From Marinobacter santoriniensis NKSG1 (GTDB taxonomy: Bacteria > Pseudomonadota > Gammaproteobacteria > Pseudomonadales > Oleiphilaceae), in contig NZ_APAT01000021.1 of assembly GCF_000347775.1 (NCBI RefSeq), forward strand, positions 120,482 through 184,481: DNA of 64,000 nt, written 5' to 3'. The translations under genes were made by a program, and so were the position numbers. Shown here in pieces: positions 38,481 to 47,375 of this stretch. The notes under the pieces are model-generated. The model did no database searches and was not told the DNA's origin. It saw only the letters and a list, made by a program, of their open reading frames with translations. Numbering within the stretch: position 1 is the stretch's first letter; each line of letters begins with the position of its first letter.

Positions 38481-40091
38481 TTAAACCACGAACCGGGCCA
38501 CCATTTCCTTCAGACGATCCGCCTCCCCACGCAGGGAGGAACCCGCCTCACTGGATTCACGGACACCGCCAACCGCTTCGGTGGAGGCGTGACTGATCTG
38601 TTGAAGCCGACGGCTCATATCCTCGGACACCGAGCTCTGCTCTTCCGTTGTCGATGCAATCTGGGTGGTCATGTCGTTGAGGCGGGCCACCGCCTCCCGG
38701 ATCGCATCGAACTGCTGCTGTGCGCTCGCCGCGCCGTCGGCGCTCCGGGTTCCGGTCACGCGGCCATTCTCCATGGCAGACGCGGCGGTTTTGATCCGGG
38801 ACTGGAGGTTCTCGATCATTTTCTGGATATCCTGGCTCGCGGACTGGACCTTGGCCGCCAGGCCACGCACCTCATCGGCCACCACCGAGAAGCCCCGACC
38901 GGCATCGCCAGCCCGCGCGGCTTCAATGGCGGCATTCAAGGCGAGAAGGTTGGTTTGCTCCGCAACGCCCTGTATGACCAACAGGATGCCGCCAATCTCC
39001 CCCGATTCCTTTTCTACCTCTTCCATCATCGACGAGGTGTCCGTCATTTCTTTCGCCAGTCGCTCAATGTCCGCCAGCAGAGGCTCCAGTATGTCCCGAC
39101 CCGATGAGACACTCGCGTCCGCCTGGCTCGCCGCTTCAGCCGCCGACGACGTATGGCTGGCCACTTCTGCCACACTCACCTGTAACTCTTCCATCGCCGA
39201 GGCGACCTGCTCGGTTTCCTGGTTCTGGCTGTGCAACTGGTGGCTCACCTGCCCCAGACCGGCAGACAGCTGGGTGGCCGACGCAACCAGCGCGTCTGCG
39301 GCGTGCAGGATACCGCCGACCAGACCATTCAACTGATCCCGCATGCTGTTCGTGGCCTGAGCCAGCGCACTGACCTCATCCTTGCCTTTTACGGGCAACG
39401 CCGCACCGGTCAGATTCCCGCCGGCAATCTGACCAAGAGCCTCGGTTACGGCAGGAAGCTGCCGGATGCCCCGGAAATTCAGGAGAATCATCACAATCAG
39501 GCCCAACAGAAGCACAGCGGACATCACCAATCCCCAGTTCCTCGCCATGTGGGCGCCTTCGGTGAGTTCTGCGGTGTGGGCGCCGGTGGTAGCCACGGCG
39601 TCCGCAACAAAACGGTCCAGATTCTCCCCGAGTGTTGCAGCCGCCTGATCAAAGTCCGGCATCATGGCGTTGCCGGCTGCCGGCCCGCCACTGATATAGG
39701 CCTGCGCCATCTCGGCACCAATCCGGTAATACGGCTCGAAGTCCTTCTCCAGCGCTTCGTACTGGCTCACACCATCCGGATCGATCGCCTTTAACTCATT
39801 GATCTGCTGTCGAAACCGATCCGCCTGCTCCCGGGCGAGTGCCAACCCGTCGTCCAGGCCATCCCGTGCGCGGGTCGCACTCACATCCGAGAGATACTGC
39901 TGAACCTGAACCACCGAAAGCTTGGCCCCGTGAGCCAGGTTGAGTTTGACCAGCGTTTTGTCGGCAAGGCCCTGGGACAGTGTCAGCGATCGCTGGGTTG
40001 TCCACGCGGTGAGCAATGTCTGTGCAACAAGCAGGACGAAGAAGATGGCACCCAGCCCCAACAGGCGGGTCCTTAAACTGTGTGTATTCAT
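38481..40091 (-). CDS. methyl-accepting chemotaxis protein
   Basis: A 536-residue chemoreceptor. TM1 is about 8-30, a periplasmic helical-bundle domain (4HB-like) spans about 31-188, TM2 about 189-209 ([19 protein letters not shown]), then a HAMP domain and the cytoplasmic signalling helices. The hairpin tip is [20 protein letters not shown] near residue 384 and is intact. The C-terminus has no NWETF-type CheR pentapeptide. The ligand is unknown. No che genes are in the window, so this is an orphan receptor. Confidence 0.92.
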   Translation of the reverse strand: MNTHSLRTRLLGLGAIFFVLLVAQTLLTAWTTQRSLTLSQGLADKTLVKLNLAHGAKLSVVQVQQYLSDVSATRARDGLDDGLALAREQADRFRQQINELKAIDPDGVSQYEALEKDFEPYYRIGAEMAQAYISGGPAAGNAMMPDFDQAAATLGENLDRFVADAVATTGAHTAELTEGAHMARNWGLVMSAVLLLGLIVMILLNFRGIRQLPAVTEALGQIAGGNLTGAALPVKGKDEVSALAQATNSMRDQLNGLVGGILHAADALVASATQLSAGLGQVSHQLHSQNQETEQVASAMEELQVSVAEVASHTSSAAEAASQADASVSSGRDILEPLLADIERLAKEMTDTSSMMEEVEKESGEIGGILLVIQGVAEQTNLLALNAAIEAARAGDAGRGFSVVADEVRGLAAKVQSASQDIQKMIENLQSRIKTAASAMENGRVTGTRSADGAASAQQQFDAIREAVARLNDMTTQIASTTEEQSSVSEDMSRRLQQISHASTEAVGGVRESSEAGSSLRGEADRLKEMVARFVV

Positions 40092-40424
40092 GAAAGCGCT
40101 ACCCGTTTATGCCCAGGCCGCAACGCGCCCCCTCGGTATGCTGATCATCCGCAGGGAAACAATCCGTCACGCGCCCATTTTATTTTTTTGATACAGGAAA
40201 ACAGAGGCAATTAGCTTGCCAAGTTATAACCATAGTTCACTAAATGAATAAGGCAGCATCGAATGGCCAATTATTGAGCCCGATCAAAAACCAGTCAGGG
40301 CTTCATGCTTCCATTTGGCGGAATCAACCAATGATATGTCATTTCTGACCGTCTGATTTTGCTCGCCTGTGTGCCACACTCAATCCTTTCCAATAACAAC
40401 AGCTGCTCGAACGAGGCCCTTCCC
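40092..40424. other. intergenic region, no gene seen
   Basis: The 333-base divergent gap between the chemoreceptor and the molybdopterin oxidoreductase is visibly richer in A and T than its surroundings. I see no flagellar-type promoter for the chemoreceptor and no strong dyad. The only site I can support is GAGG about 7 bp before ATG 40425. Confidence 0.4.
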
Positions 40425-42527
40425 ATGAGCGACATCCGTACTCACTACCGGACCTGCAACATCTGCGAAGCCATGTGTGGCCTGGAAATCCAGCACCGTG
40501 ACGGCGAGATCCTGTCGATCAAAGGCGACAAGGACGATCCGTTCAGCCGGGGCCACATCTGCCCCAAGGCCGTTGCGCTCCAGGACTTCTACAGCGACCG
40601 GGACCGCCTGAAAACACCGATCCGGAAAACCGCCGATGGCTGGACGTCGATCAGCTGGGAGCAGGCCTACGAAGAGATCGCCACCCGTTTCCGTGGGATT
40701 CAGGAAGCCCACGGAAAGGACGCGGTTGGCGTTTACCTCGGCAACCCCAATGCCCACAACTTCGGCAACGCCATCATGCTGCCGCGATTCTTCAAGGCGC
40801 TCGGCACCAATAACCGATTCAGTTCTGCCTCCGCCGACCAGCTGCCCCATCATGTGGCATCCAATTACATGCTCGGTGCCGGCATGCTCATTCCGATTCC
40901 GGACATCGATCACACGGATTTCATGCTGATCATCGGCGCCAACCCGATCGTCTCCAACGGCAGCCTGATGACGGCCCCGGGGGTCGGCAAGCGCCTGAAG
41001 GCCATTCAACAACGGGGCGGCAAGATTGTAGTGGTCGACCCCCGCCGCACCGAAACCGCGAAGAAAGCCGATCAACACCTGTTTATCCGCCCGGAAACCG
41101 ACGCCCTGCTGATGCTGGCACTGGTGCATACCCTGTTTGATGAACAGAGAGTGAGCCTTGGCCACCTGGCGTCACGGATCGACGGCCTGGAATCGCTGGC
41201 CGACGCGGTAAAAGCCTATTCTCCGGAAACCGTGGCAGAGGCCTGCGGCATCGACGCACCCACCATCCGCCAGCTCGCGCGGGACCTGGCAGGGGCCAGG
41301 AGTGCCGTGTGCTACAGCCGCATGGGCGCCTCGACACAATCCTTCGGGGGGCTGTGCCAATGGCTGAACAACGTGCTGAATATCCTGACCGGGAATTTCG
41401 ATCGCCGGGGCGGCGCCATGTTTCCCCAGCCCGCCTTCGACCTGGTCCGCAACAAGAAGGGAAAGCCAAGCTCCTACGGCCGCCACCAATCGCGGGTACG
41501 AAAGCTGCCCTACTTCAATAACGAATTCCCGGTAGCCACCCTGGCCGACGAAATCCTCACCCCCGGCGACGGCCAGATCCGCGGAATGATCACCGTAGCG
41601 GGTAACCCGGTGCTCTCCGCCCCCGGCGGGGCCCGCCTGGAGGAGGCCTTCGAAGCCCTCGACTTCATGGTATCTGTGGACATCTACCTGAACGAGACCA
41701 CCCGGCACGCCGACATCATCCTGCCGGCCACCACGGGCCTCGAAGTGCCCCATTACGACGTCTTCTTCCATTCCTTCGCGGTACGCAACACCGCCAAGTT
41801 CTCCGAACCGATGGTCGAGAAATCACCGGACCAGAAACACGACTGGGAAATCCTTCGGGATCTTTCCCTGCACCTGACCGGGCTGGATGACGACGGGGTG
41901 ACACCGGAACAGATGCTCGACGCGGGACTCAGGCACGGGGCCTACGGCGAACAGGACATGAGCCTGGCAACCCTGAAAGCCAACCCACACGGCGTGGACC
42001 TCGGCCCTCTGCAACCATGCCTGGAACAACGGCTTCAGACCGAAGACGGGCTCATTCACATCGCCCCACAATTGTACCTGGACGACCTGCAACGCCTGGA
42101 TAGCTCCGGACTACTGGAGCGGGCGGCAGACAGCGACTACCCCTTCTCGCTGATCAGCCGGCGGCTGCCCCGCAGCCACAACACCTGGACCCAGAATTCC
42201 CATCGGCTGGTGAAAGGAAAAGCCCCCTGCACCCTGCAGCTGAATCCCGCCGATGCCCGGAAACTGGGCCTGGAGGACGGCCAGACAGCAAGGGTGGCCA
42301 GCCCGGTGGGAAGCATTCAGCTGCCGGTGGAAATCGACGACGACATGTTCGAAGGGGTGGTGAGCATTCCCCAGGGCTGGGGCCATAACCGCCCGGACAC
42401 CGGGATGTCCATCGCCGAATCGCAGCCGGGGGTGAGCATCAACGACATCACGGACGGCCAACGCATTGATGCGCTCACCGGCAACGCCGCATTCAACGGG
42501 ACGAGGGTATCCGTGCAGCCAGCCTGA
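40425..42527 (+). CDS. molybdopterin-dependent oxidoreductase (DMSO reductase family)
   Basis: A 700-residue cytoplasmic-type oxidoreductase. The N-terminal [4Fe-4S] site is CNICEAMCGLEI with the fourth Cys in HICPKA near residue 46. Molybdopterin-binding regions follow (NFGNAIMLPRFFKALGTNN, LIIGANPIVSNG, VVVDPRRTETAKKAD), and the C-terminal molydopterin-dinucleotide domain includes SRRLPRSHNTWTQNSHRLV. It has no Tat signal, so it stays in the cytoplasm. Residue 6 of the catalytic loop and thus the Mo ligand cannot be certain; it may be a formate dehydrogenase-like or unassigned oxidoreductase. I start it at ATG 40425 (MSDIRTHYRTC) with GAGG upstream; the frame to 40359 has no support. Confidence 0.85.
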   Translation: MSDIRTHYRTCNICEAMCGLEIQHRDGEILSIKGDKDDPFSRGHICPKAVALQDFYSDRDRLKTPIRKTADGWTSISWEQAYEEIATRFRGIQEAHGKDAVGVYLGNPNAHNFGNAIMLPRFFKALGTNNRFSSASADQLPHHVASNYMLGAGMLIPIPDIDHTDFMLIIGANPIVSNGSLMTAPGVGKRLKAIQQRGGKIVVVDPRRTETAKKADQHLFIRPETDALLMLALVHTLFDEQRVSLGHLASRIDGLESLADAVKAYSPETVAEACGIDAPTIRQLARDLAGARSAVCYSRMGASTQSFGGLCQWLNNVLNILTGNFDRRGGAMFPQPAFDLVRNKKGKPSSYGRHQSRVRKLPYFNNEFPVATLADEILTPGDGQIRGMITVAGNPVLSAPGGARLEEAFEALDFMVSVDIYLNETTRHADIILPATTGLEVPHYDVFFHSFAVRNTAKFSEPMVEKSPDQKHDWEILRDLSLHLTGLDDDGVTPEQMLDAGLRHGAYGEQDMSLATLKANPHGVDLGPLQPCLEQRLQTEDGLIHIAPQLYLDDLQRLDSSGLLERAADSDYPFSLISRRLPRSHNTWTQNSHRLVKGKAPCTLQLNPADARKLGLEDGQTARVASPVGSIQLPVEIDDDMFEGVVSIPQGWGHNRPDTGMSIAESQPGVSINDITDGQRIDALTGNAAFNGTRVSVQPA

Positions 42528-42543
42528 CAGGGCCGGCTGCACG

Positions 42544-43521
42544 CTACATCCACTTCTTGCGTTTGAACACCCAGACCTGGGCAACGGCAATGACGATGAG
42601 CAGCCCGCAGAAAATCGTGAAGGCCCAGCTGTTATCGGTACCCGGAATGCCCCCGACGTTGATGCCCAGCAGTCCGGTCAGCAGGCCGAGCGGCAGGAAG
42701 ATGCCGGCGACAATGGACAGGATGTACATGGTCCGGTTCATGCGCTCCGCCAACCGGCCGTTCACCTCTTCCTGGGTCACCGAGGCGCGGTCCCGGATGG
42801 CATCGAGATCCTCGACGTACCGGGTGGTCCGGTCGGCAATTTCACGCAGACGCATGCGGTCATCCTCGTGGAGCCACTCCGCCTTCTCCGTGTGCAGGCG
42901 CGCCATCACATCCCGCTGGGGGGCCAGGTAACGACGCATGGAAATCGCCGTGCGGCGAACATTGGCGATCTTCTGGCGGAGATCGTAGGTCTGCTCCGAA
43001 ATCACCTCATCTTCGAGCGAGTCGGCAGTATCGTCCAGGTCCGAGATCACCCCACCCATGCGCTGTACCAGACGATCCGCCAGCTGGCTCAGGAAATCTC
43101 CCGAGCCGGTCGGCCCGTCGCCATCCTCAACCGCCTGTCGAAGGTCGTCTACTGCCATCACCCGGCGATGGCGCAGGGTGACGATGCGATCCGAGTCGAT
43201 CCAGAAGCGGATGGAGACCATGTCCTCGGGATCGGACCCCGGGTTGAGGTTTACCCCACGCAGGATCACCAGCATGCCATCCCGGTGCACCAGGCTCCGT
43301 GGGCGGGTTTCCGCCGCCGTCAGGGCCTCGACGATCACCGGATCCATGTTGCTGTGATTCTGCAGCCAATCCCGGGCATCGGTGCCGGTGTAATCCAAAT
43401 GCACCCAGAGCGGGCGGCCACTGTCCGGACGCCACTGCCGGACGGCATCGAGATCGAGCTTGCTGCCACCGCCGTTGCCATCCAGTGTAAAGGCGAAAAT
43501 CAGACCGCTGTTGTCGTTCAT
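42544..43521 (-). CDS. zntB: zinc transporter ZntB (CorA superfamily)
   Basis: A 325-residue inner-membrane transporter of the CorA superfamily. It ends in two membrane helices with the signature LGINVGGIPG between them, the ZntB variant of the GMN loop, and a basic C-terminus KRKKWM. ZntB moves Zn2+, coupled to protons in the E. coli protein. AAGGGAG precedes ATG 43521. Its stop lies 17 bp from the stop of the convergent molybdopterin oxidoreductase gene. Confidence 0.88.
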   Translation of the reverse strand: MNDNSGLIFAFTLDGNGGGSKLDLDAVRQWRPDSGRPLWVHLDYTGTDARDWLQNHSNMDPVIVEALTAAETRPRSLVHRDGMLVILRGVNLNPGSDPEDMVSIRFWIDSDRIVTLRHRRVMAVDDLRQAVEDGDGPTGSGDFLSQLADRLVQRMGGVISDLDDTADSLEDEVISEQTYDLRQKIANVRRTAISMRRYLAPQRDVMARLHTEKAEWLHEDDRMRLREIADRTTRYVEDLDAIRDRASVTQEEVNGRLAERMNRTMYILSIVAGIFLPLGLLTGLLGINVGGIPGTDNSWAFTIFCGLLIVIAVAQVWVFKRKKWM

Positions 43522-43559
43522 GGAACTCCCTTGTCGGCGGATTATGTTCTACCCGTGGG

Positions 43560-44801
43560 CTAACACCAGCCACGCAGATGCATCGCCTCTTCCATCCGCT
43601 TGAGGCCATTGATCCAGGCCCCCAGACGCACCGATTTCAAACCATGCCCGGCGGCAGTATCCACCGCTTCCCGATAGGCTTTTGCCAATCGCTCCTGTCT
43701 CAGGCGGTTGATCGTCTCAAGATCCCAGTAATTGTCGGAGAGGCCCTGGCTGCGTTCCATCTGGCACAACTGGACACTGCCGGCATTGGCCAGCACATCA
43801 GGCACAATGATCGTCCCTTTTTCCAGCAACAGGGCTTCGGCTTTTACCGTGGTCGGGGCATTGGCAGCCTCCACCAGCATCCGGGCCTTGATCCTGCCTG
43901 CATTCTCCCCGGTAATCACGCCCTGCACCGACGCCGGCACCAGGACATCACAGTCACATTCGAGCATTGCTCCGCCGGACAAGTCCTGGCTGCCGGCAAA
44001 GCCAGCGACTTTTCCAGTGACTCGCTTGTGCTCCAGAAGCTCCGGAATATTCAGCCCCTCTTTCGCAAAGACGCCACCACGGCTGTCGCTGACCGCCACC
44101 ACGACGCACCCGGCATCATGGAACTTGCTCGCCGCCACGGAACCAACCTGGCCAAATCCCTGGATAGCAACGCGTAGCCCGTCAATTTCAAGACCGGCCT
44201 GTTCCGCGGCCACCCTGAACACGTCGAAAACGCCGCTCCCGGTGGCTTCATAGCCACCCAACGACCCACCAAGAATCGGCGGTTTATCATTGACGGCTGC
44301 AGGCTCGTGATAACCGGTAATCGACTCGTACTCGTCCAGCATCCAGCTCATGGTCTGCAGGTCGGTTCCGATATCCGCACCGGGCACATCATAGGCTTGC
44401 CCGCGAGGTCTCAGAAAACGGATATAAGCCCGGCAGAGCGACTCGAATTCCCGCGGGCTCAGCTCACGCGGATCGGCCTCGATTCCGCCCTTGCCTCCAC
44501 CCGCCGGTATCCGGCCAGCGGCGTGCTTGATCGACATGATCAAGGCCAGGGATTTCACCTCATCCAGGTCGAGATCCGGGGAAACCCGGGTACCGTCCCG
44601 GCTGGGGCCGAGGGCATCGTTATAACGGACCCGGTGGGCATCGAAGACGCGAAAACTGCCATCGTCCATTTTCAGGGGTATCCGAAAGGACACCACGCGG
44701 CCCGGAGCCTCGAGAAAGGCCATCACATTGGGATCTATCCCGCCGATACGGCCGGCTTCCCGAAGAATCTGTCCACTTTCATCCAAAAAATTATAAGTCA
44801 T
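43560..44801 (-). CDS. Glu/Leu/Phe/Val dehydrogenase
   Basis: A 413-residue NAD(P)-dependent amino-acid dehydrogenase. The substrate domain has the GGGKGGIEADP block near residue 104 and the catalytic-Lys region SLALIMSIKHAAG near 90. The nucleotide domain has AIQGFGQVGSVAASKFHDAG near 218. It is like bacterial NAD-type glutamate dehydrogenases (GdhA/RocG family) and probably interconverts 2-oxoglutarate and glutamate. I start it at ATG 44801 (MTYNFLDESGQ) with GGAGG 8 bp upstream; the longer frame to 44867 starts with an unrelated Arg-rich stretch. Confidence 0.87.
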   Translation of the reverse strand: MTYNFLDESGQILREAGRIGGIDPNVMAFLEAPGRVVSFRIPLKMDDGSFRVFDAHRVRYNDALGPSRDGTRVSPDLDLDEVKSLALIMSIKHAAGRIPAGGGKGGIEADPRELSPREFESLCRAYIRFLRPRGQAYDVPGADIGTDLQTMSWMLDEYESITGYHEPAAVNDKPPILGGSLGGYEATGSGVFDVFRVAAEQAGLEIDGLRVAIQGFGQVGSVAASKFHDAGCVVVAVSDSRGGVFAKEGLNIPELLEHKRVTGKVAGFAGSQDLSGGAMLECDCDVLVPASVQGVITGENAGRIKARMLVEAANAPTTVKAEALLLEKGTIIVPDVLANAGSVQLCQMERSQGLSDNYWDLETINRLRQERLAKAYREAVDTAAGHGLKSVRLGAWINGLKRMEEAMHLRGWC

Positions 44802-45179
44802 GGCATTTCCTCCCCGGGTTTTCCTGAATGGGCGGACACGGAACCTCAGGAACAGAAGACGCAGCAATCACCAGGCTTCTGGAGGAGCACGCCGCCATAC
44901 AGTTGTGCGGCTATCTTTCCGAGACAGTCCCCGCGTGTATGCGACGAGCGGCTTTCGTCCGCTCTTTGAATTCATCGCTCTCAATCCGATCCATGTCGAC
45001 GCACTGGTCCGCTTCGGTGACGGAAGGCGATAAGACATAGAACACATCGCTCTTGCCAGACAGCATAGGTGCTACCTTCCGATGCTTCCACGATTGGTTG
45101 ACGCGACAAAGCTGGAATTCATGACGATGCCCAACCGGAGCACGAAACTCCAGATTTCACGTTCTTTCAGGGAACAGAA
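44802..45179. other. intergenic region, no gene seen
   Basis: The 378-base stretch between the dehydrogenase and the DUF2157 gene has several open frames on the plus strand, but none has a ribosome site or recognisable sequence. It should hold the promoter of the dehydrogenase on the minus strand and the end of the DUF2157 transcript. I see no strong terminator hairpin. Confidence 0.4.
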
Positions 45180-46208
45180 TCATGACCGTGAGTCCAGCAA
45201 CTCTCTTATAGGAGTGGGAAGTATTCGACGGGCTTTCCCGGCAATCGCCTTCTCATGTTTCTGCCAGAGGATTCCAAGATAAATGATACCCAGGCCAATC
45301 GCTGTCAGGGAGATGGGAAACAGCCAGCTGTCCTCAAAGACATCCGACGCCAGGTGCACCAGGTAACCACAGCTGCCGATGGCGCCGAACACCACGAAAA
45401 CCCGGCGAATCAGCAGCACGCCCACGCCGATCATGGCCAGGTTGATCACAAAATACAGGAATTTCGAGAACTCGCTGTCTGACTGTTGGGCGGACAGGCC
45501 ACCCCAGAAGGCCATTACGCCGAAGATGTAGATCCAGAAGGCGTAATCCAGCTTCCGGCGGGAACGCAGGTCCACCCAGATCGCCAGGCCGATCATCAGC
45601 AGGCCGGAGTAGAGCGAGACCAGTTTGCGCAATTCCCAGTCGAAATCGCCACCGGACAACATGGCCGTGAGATCCATGGACAGGTACCAGAGCGTGACCG
45701 CGATGGGCATGATCAGGAACGGGTATTTGTACTTCCAGGCGATGACCGCACCAACGGCCAGGGTCCCCAGCTCCATATAGAGCCAGTGCCACTTGATGTA
45801 CCGGTGATAGTCGCGGTAAACGCTCTCATCCGGCCAGACACCCAGCCATTGCTGCAGGCCATAGATGGCGATGGGCGTGAGGCACACCACGAAGGTCGCG
45901 CAGATGCCAGCGGGAATCGCCAAGTGCCTGGCGGCCAATACGTTGGTGACCGTTAATCCCAGGGCCGCGTACACCGCCGAAATGAACACGATGCCCGCAC
46001 CGCCGAAGGCCTCCCACCCCAGGTTCATGAACAGGGTCATCGCGCCAATGGCGATAAGGCCGCCCAGGTAATACAGCACATGGGTGAACGTGAAGCGGGG
46101 GACGTCCTTGTTCTGCGCCTCGAAAAACTCGAGGAGGGCTTCGGCCTGCTCGGGAGAAATGAGTTTCTCTTCCGCGGCATCGAACAGGTTCTTCCTTGTT
46201 ATCTTCAT
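45180..46208 (-). CDS. DUF2157-type multi-pass membrane protein
   Basis: A 342-residue protein. An N-terminal soluble segment (1-50, LFDAAEEKLISPEQAEALLE) is followed by about eight to nine membrane helices. The layout and the short helical N-terminal domain match DUF2157-type membrane proteins, whose function is unknown. The loop DYHRYIKWHWLYMELG is Trp/Tyr rich. The coding strand start ATG 46208 lacks a strong ribosome site. The gene stands alone between the dehydrogenase and the copper-radical-oxidase operon. Confidence 0.6.
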   Translation of the reverse strand: MKITRKNLFDAAEEKLISPEQAEALLEFFEAQNKDVPRFTFTHVLYYLGGLIAIGAMTLFMNLGWEAFGGAGIVFISAVYAALGLTVTNVLAARHLAIPAGICATFVVCLTPIAIYGLQQWLGVWPDESVYRDYHRYIKWHWLYMELGTLAVGAVIAWKYKYPFLIMPIAVTLWYLSMDLTAMLSGGDFDWELRKLVSLYSGLLMIGLAIWVDLRSRRKLDYAFWIYIFGVMAFWGGLSAQQSDSEFSKFLYFVINLAMIGVGVLLIRRVFVVFGAIGSCGYLVHLASDVFEDSWLFPISLTAIGLGIIYLGILWQKHEKAIAGKARRILPTPIRELLDSRS

Positions 46209-46296
46209 CGCCGGTCTCGCACGGGTTCAGTCTCACATGGCGGCTATCTTCCCCGAGAACGCTCTGGAAGACTATCGACACCGGCAGGAAATGGAC

Positions 46297-46331
46297 AAAA
46301 AAATCCCGGGCACGTGCGAGACTGCCCGGGG
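46297..46331 (-). terminator. Rho-independent terminator of the copper radical oxidase operon
   Basis: On the minus strand an 8-bp stem CCCGGGCA / TGCCCGGG with a 10-base loop is followed by seven T. It lies 13 bp after the stop of the 46344-47375 gene and ends the two-gene operon. Confidence 0.85.
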
Positions 46332-46343
46332 AAGAGACAACAA

Positions 46344-47375
46344 TCAGTTGGCAGCAACCGACTCAACGGGCACCCATCGGGTCACGCCCTCAATCCGGCT
46401 GCTCTTGTCACCCATCAGGATGGGGATCTGCCAGCGCTTGACCACGTGGGTTCGGGTGGGGTCCTCAACCGTGTCGGCATAGGCCGCCCGCGGTTCGATC
46501 CAGCCATAACTCCGGCCGTTCGAGATCTTTGCCCAGCGAACGTCGGCATCGTCGATTGCCTCGGTGAATGAGCGAGAACCGGCTGGCGCGACCCGGGCCC
46601 AGGTCGGGCTGTGAAGGTTGGCTTCAACACCCTGTGATGAAAACCGCAGGAAAGGCTCGTCCTGCGCGCCCATCAGCGTCACCGGCGCATCGCCCCGGTA
46701 CGAGACAAACAGCCCCGGACGGGCGCTGCCGGGCATGGCTCTTACCAACGCCTGCCCCTTCAAAGCACCGGCATCCACCACCTGCGCCTGGGCGATGCCC
46801 TTCGCGGTGGGCACATACTCGAAATGGCCTGAGATCGCCGTTTCGGTTTCGCCCAGCCGCACCGGTACCGACCACTGGCCAACGCTGACACGCTCACCGG
46901 CGTCCACAACCTGGTGCGGAACGTCGATCGAACTTGTCCGCAGCCTCAGATCAAACCAGCCCCAGTTCGGCGTAGCTTCCACCACCGTCCAGCGCGGCTC
47001 GCCGGACGCGTCCGCCGGAATCGTGCCGGGCGCCATCAGGGTATTGGAACGGTGGAACGCTGCTGCGCCCAGATCGCCCTCAGTCTGTTCCGGGCCAATG
47101 CGAAGGAAGGTGCGGCCCTGTTCATCCGCGACGGTCAGTGGCTTGTCCGTTGGATTGGCCACCAGCAGCTGGGGAGCCAGCGTCCGGCGCAACTGCACCC
47201 GCAGTGCCGACAGTTCCGGCGGCAGGGGGTCAAGCACCGCCCGAACCGTACCCTTGCCCTCCTCCGAACCACCGCCATGGCCATAGGCGACCCCTGCCCA
47301 TAACAGGCTGGCGACCAGGAACGCTCTCAAAAGCCCCCCCCGAAGGGGGAGGCTGCGTGTGGAGCGACTCATCAC
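46344..47375 (-). CDS. secreted protein with tandem duplicated domain, partner of copper radical oxidase
   Basis: A 343-residue exported protein of a family I do not recognise. The signal peptide (basic start, then LLRAFLVASLLWAGVAYG) is followed by a Gly-rich HGGGSEEGKG linker. Two similar units follow. Unit 1 (about 70-205) has PQLLVANPTDKPLTV, FLRIGP, NWGWFDLRL, VGQWSVPVRLGETETAISG and HFEYVP. Unit 2 (about 222-341) has PGLFVSYRGDAPVTL, FLRFSS, SYGWIEPRA, VKRWQIPILMGDKSSRIEG and TRWVPV. No Cys or catalytic motif stands out. The start overlaps the stop of the oxidase gene in an ATGA, so the two are translationally coupled and probably act together outside the cell. An intrinsic terminator follows. 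Confidence 0.7.
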   Translation of the reverse strand: MMSRSTRSLPLRGGLLRAFLVASLLWAGVAYGHGGGSEEGKGTVRAVLDPLPPELSALRVQLRRTLAPQLLVANPTDKPLTVADEQGRTFLRIGPEQTEGDLGAAAFHRSNTLMAPGTIPADASGEPRWTVVEATPNWGWFDLRLRTSSIDVPHQVVDAGERVSVGQWSVPVRLGETETAISGHFEYVPTAKGIAQAQVVDAGALKGQALVRAMPGSARPGLFVSYRGDAPVTLMGAQDEPFLRFSSQGVEANLHSPTWARVAPAGSRSFTEAIDDADVRWAKISNGRSYGWIEPRAAYADTVEDPTRTHVVKRWQIPILMGDKSSRIEGVTRWVPVESVAAN

